From Prorocentrum cordatum (lineage: Eukaryota; Sar; Dinophyceae; Prorocentrales; Prorocentraceae): a stretch of DNA of 42,500 nucleotides. The stretch spans positions 470,315 to 512,814 of the forward strand of contig CAUYUJ010003403.1 of the NCBI GenBank assembly GCA_963575745.1, given 5' to 3'. Of the stretch, positions 40,724 to 42,500 are shown piece after piece. The translations under genes and the position numbers were made by a program. Below the pieces are notes generated by a model. It was given only the letters and a program-made list of their open reading frames with translations. It ran no database searches and was not told the DNA's origin. Position 1 is the first letter of the stretch, and the number at the start of each line of letters is the position of its first letter.

Positions 40724-40838
40724 AGGAGGTTGAGGAGGAGGAGGAGGAGGAGGAGGAGGGGGAGGAGGAGGAGGGGGAGGAGGGGGAGGAGGAGGAGGAG
40801 GAGGAGGAGGAGGAGGAGGAGGAGGAGGAGGAGGGGAG
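40724..40838. repeat. (GGA)n trinucleotide tract
   Basis: About 110 bp of GGA/GAG with GGGG interruptions. Gives poly-Glu and poly-Pro frames only. Confidence 0.97.
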
Positions 40839-41060
40839 GCTGCCGTCCTCCCCGCCGAAGCGGCGCCCCAAAGCTGGCAGCACCCTTGGCCCTTGGCCAG
40901 GACCGCCTCTGGCAGCCGACGGCCCTCCTCCCTCCTCCTACGTACCTGGCTCGATTTCCGATTTCTGGTTCGCCCTTCCAGCTTCCTGGTCCGCACTCTG
41001 CTCGTACCCCGAACTTTTCAGGAAACTTGGGGGGAATCGCGCAGGAGGGGTAGGGTTAGG

Positions 41061-41210
41061 TCGGGCCTGTCCCCCTACAGGGGGATTTTGGATGACAAAT
41101 CAAACATACCCCCCAAATACTCGAAAATACTAAAGAGATGCTCAAAACATGGTCCCCATACTATGTCTTGACTATTTTTGAGCATTCCCCCTGTAGAGGG
41201 GCAGGCCCGA
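41061..41210. mobile_element. Short inverted-repeat element (MITE-like), copy 2
   Basis: The left end 41061-41085 (TCGGGCCTGTCCCCCTACAG...) and the reverse complement of the right end 41186-41210 agree at 23 of 25 positions. The AT-richer interior (GACAAATCAAACATACC ... TTGACTATTTTTGAGCATTC) matches the copy at 29961-30112 in the same order. No coding capacity; no clear target-site duplication. Confidence 0.88.
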
Positions 41211-41219
41211 CTTCAGGGT

Positions 41220-42500
41220 AGAGATTGCCTGCCCCTGCGGGAGCGTGCGGAGGAGGGCGGGCCACGCGAAGCTCCTTGCGCGTGGGAGGGCGGGCACGGG
41301 CCGCCGGGCGGGGGCGTGGAAGCGAGGGGGAGAGGGGGCGTGCAGAAGCGAGACGCTCAAGGAACCGAGCCCGCACAAGATCCGCAGGATGCACACCATT
41401 TTCCACGCGGCGCGCTCCTCCGCCGACCCTTTTGGGGCTTCATCGGCGCGGGAGATGCCTGCCCATCCCCGAGCCCCTCTCCTGAGAGCCCGGTTCGGGT
41501 CGGTCTGGAGGCGGGGGGGTCCGGCCTGGGGTGCCGGTGCTCCGCTGGGGGGATGTCCGCTCTAGAAATCATTCGGGTTGGCCTCTGGCAGTTTCCGCTT
41601 GCCCCGAGACTCCCGAAGACAGCACATGGTTGCCTCCACGCGGCCCCAAACTGCATCTGCGTCCTGTCCAGACCATGACGCCCCCTGAGAGCTGAAAAGG
41701 GACTTCCAAGAAGGCCCCAAGGAGGAACAACCGTCCTCGTGCAGAAAAGCGCGCTTGCCTTTACATATTACTCGCTGATTGCGACCTCGCAAACGCCCAG
41801 AACAACACATGAGGACTCCAAGATCGCCCCCACGCAGCTCTAGCGGCCGCCAAGGGAGCTGCAACAGAGTCGACTAAACTTTCCGAGAGAGGCCCTGGAC
41901 GGCCGAGGATCACCCCTGGGAGACCCACGAAGCCATCGAGGCAGCCCAGGAGGAGCTCCCGACACTGGCCCTGACGGCGCCGGCACGCCTCAGGGCGCCC
42001 GAAGGCTGTTCCCGACGCTCCCGCGCAGGCCAAAGAGGCCCCCACAAGGCGCCCAACAGGCCCCAGCGTGCCTTGAGGAAACGCCCCTGGCGCGGAGGCC
42101 TCGAAACACTTTGGCGCCAAGGCGTGCGCGTGCGCATGCTTGTCGCGCGTCGGGGTTCCGCAGGACTCCCCTGCGGCAACGTCGCAGCGGTCATATTCCT
42201 GTCGATTATCGGCACTGGCCGCCGTGCGCTCAGCTGTCTGCCTTCGCGGGGCGCTTCGCCTGATCTCTTCGGAGCGCCTGTCCCGCCTGCAAACGCGTCG
42301 CGCGTGCCACCAGGCTGCCTCGGTTGAACTGATCCTTCGTCTTGCCTTTTGACGCGTGCCTGCCGTCCGAGGATGCGGGCTTCCACCCGCCCTCTTCGGA
42401 GGGCACGCAAAGCATGCGCGCGTTTCTGCCCCCGTCCGCGCAACGTGACACCGACGACACACGCGACAGGACGATGTCTCGAGACTTTGGCCAAGTAGTG
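41220..42500. other. Unassigned sequence with decayed CTTGGG-type repeats on the minus strand
   Basis: At about 41830-42080 the minus strand has GGGGCCTGTTGGGCGCC, GGGCTGCCTCGATGG and GGCCGTCCAGGGCCTCTC, which resemble the CTTGGG repeat fields but inverted and strongly diverged. Open frames of 190-230 codons on the minus strand (for example 42494-41910) have no motif I recognise. Confidence 0.4.

Noticed and set aside
41051-41060. Telomere-like TAGGGTTAGG
   Set aside because: A single occurrence next to the inverted-repeat element, not a tandem array.

Overview
This window reads as nuclear DNA of a dinoflagellate. The deciding evidence is the 22-nt dinoflagellate spliced-leader (DinoSL) sequence, which occurs as exact genomic copies at 13282-13303 and 27752-27773, with a third, three-mismatch copy at 13260-13281 directly behind the first. 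Supporting evidence is the high GC content, the very dense microsatellites and minisatellites, and several decayed non-LTR retrotransposons of the kinds common in dinoflagellate genomes. I see no rRNA, tRNA, CRISPR or bacterial-type operon. I find no intact host gene with a recognisable function. The only host-like coding candidate is a frameshifted retrogene of unknown function.

Layout. 1-2080: pyrimidine-rich microsatellite and GC-rich sequence with two hairpins. 2085-2930: a degenerate 80-98 bp satellite. 2930-6877: a large field of short CTTGGG-type repeats, with a recurrent hairpin and a ~395 bp higher-order unit near its end. 6878-13303: a full-length 6.4 kb LINE on the minus strand, inserted into the third higher-order unit. 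It has a 17-bp target-site duplication, an A tail and two tandem spliced leaders at its 5' end. 13304-13650: the rest of the interrupted repeat. 13664-14695: AT/GA microsatellites and a C/G-rich foldback array. 15556-18054: a second, 5'-truncated LINE of another family. 18056-18440: more of the 80-98 bp satellite. 18780-20820: CTTGGG repeats again. 20840-23760: microsatellites, a 141-bp tandem duplication and two minisatellite families that switch strand. 23820-26490: mostly unassigned sequence. 26490-27773: a spliced-leader-tagged retrogene on the minus strand. 27774-29630: microsatellites. 29632-30112: a 183-bp tandem duplication merging into a short element with terminal inverted repeats. 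About 30941-31230: a possible copia-type relic. 31690-33275: a third LINE relic. 33300-42500: GC-rich sequence with foldbacks, an 18-bp minisatellite in inverted pairs, a (GGA)n tract and a second copy of the inverted-repeat element (41061-41210).

How the parts relate. Most of the window is explained by reverse transcription and repeat turnover. The LINE at 6.9-13.3 kb begins exactly with a spliced leader, so its RNA was trans-spliced before insertion. The second, older leader behind the first points to two rounds of trans-splicing plus retroposition. The retrogene at 27.7 kb carries the same tag and is a plausible product of the same machinery acting on a host mRNA. The LINEs are dead copies: the first two carry several TGA stops that look like CGA decay, plus frameshifts and lost catalytic aspartates, and the third is broken by multiple frameshifts, a TAG stop and a degenerate catalytic box. 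A second theme is foldback: at least four tandem arrays occur next to inverted copies of themselves, and several single foldbacks of 150-230 bp are present.
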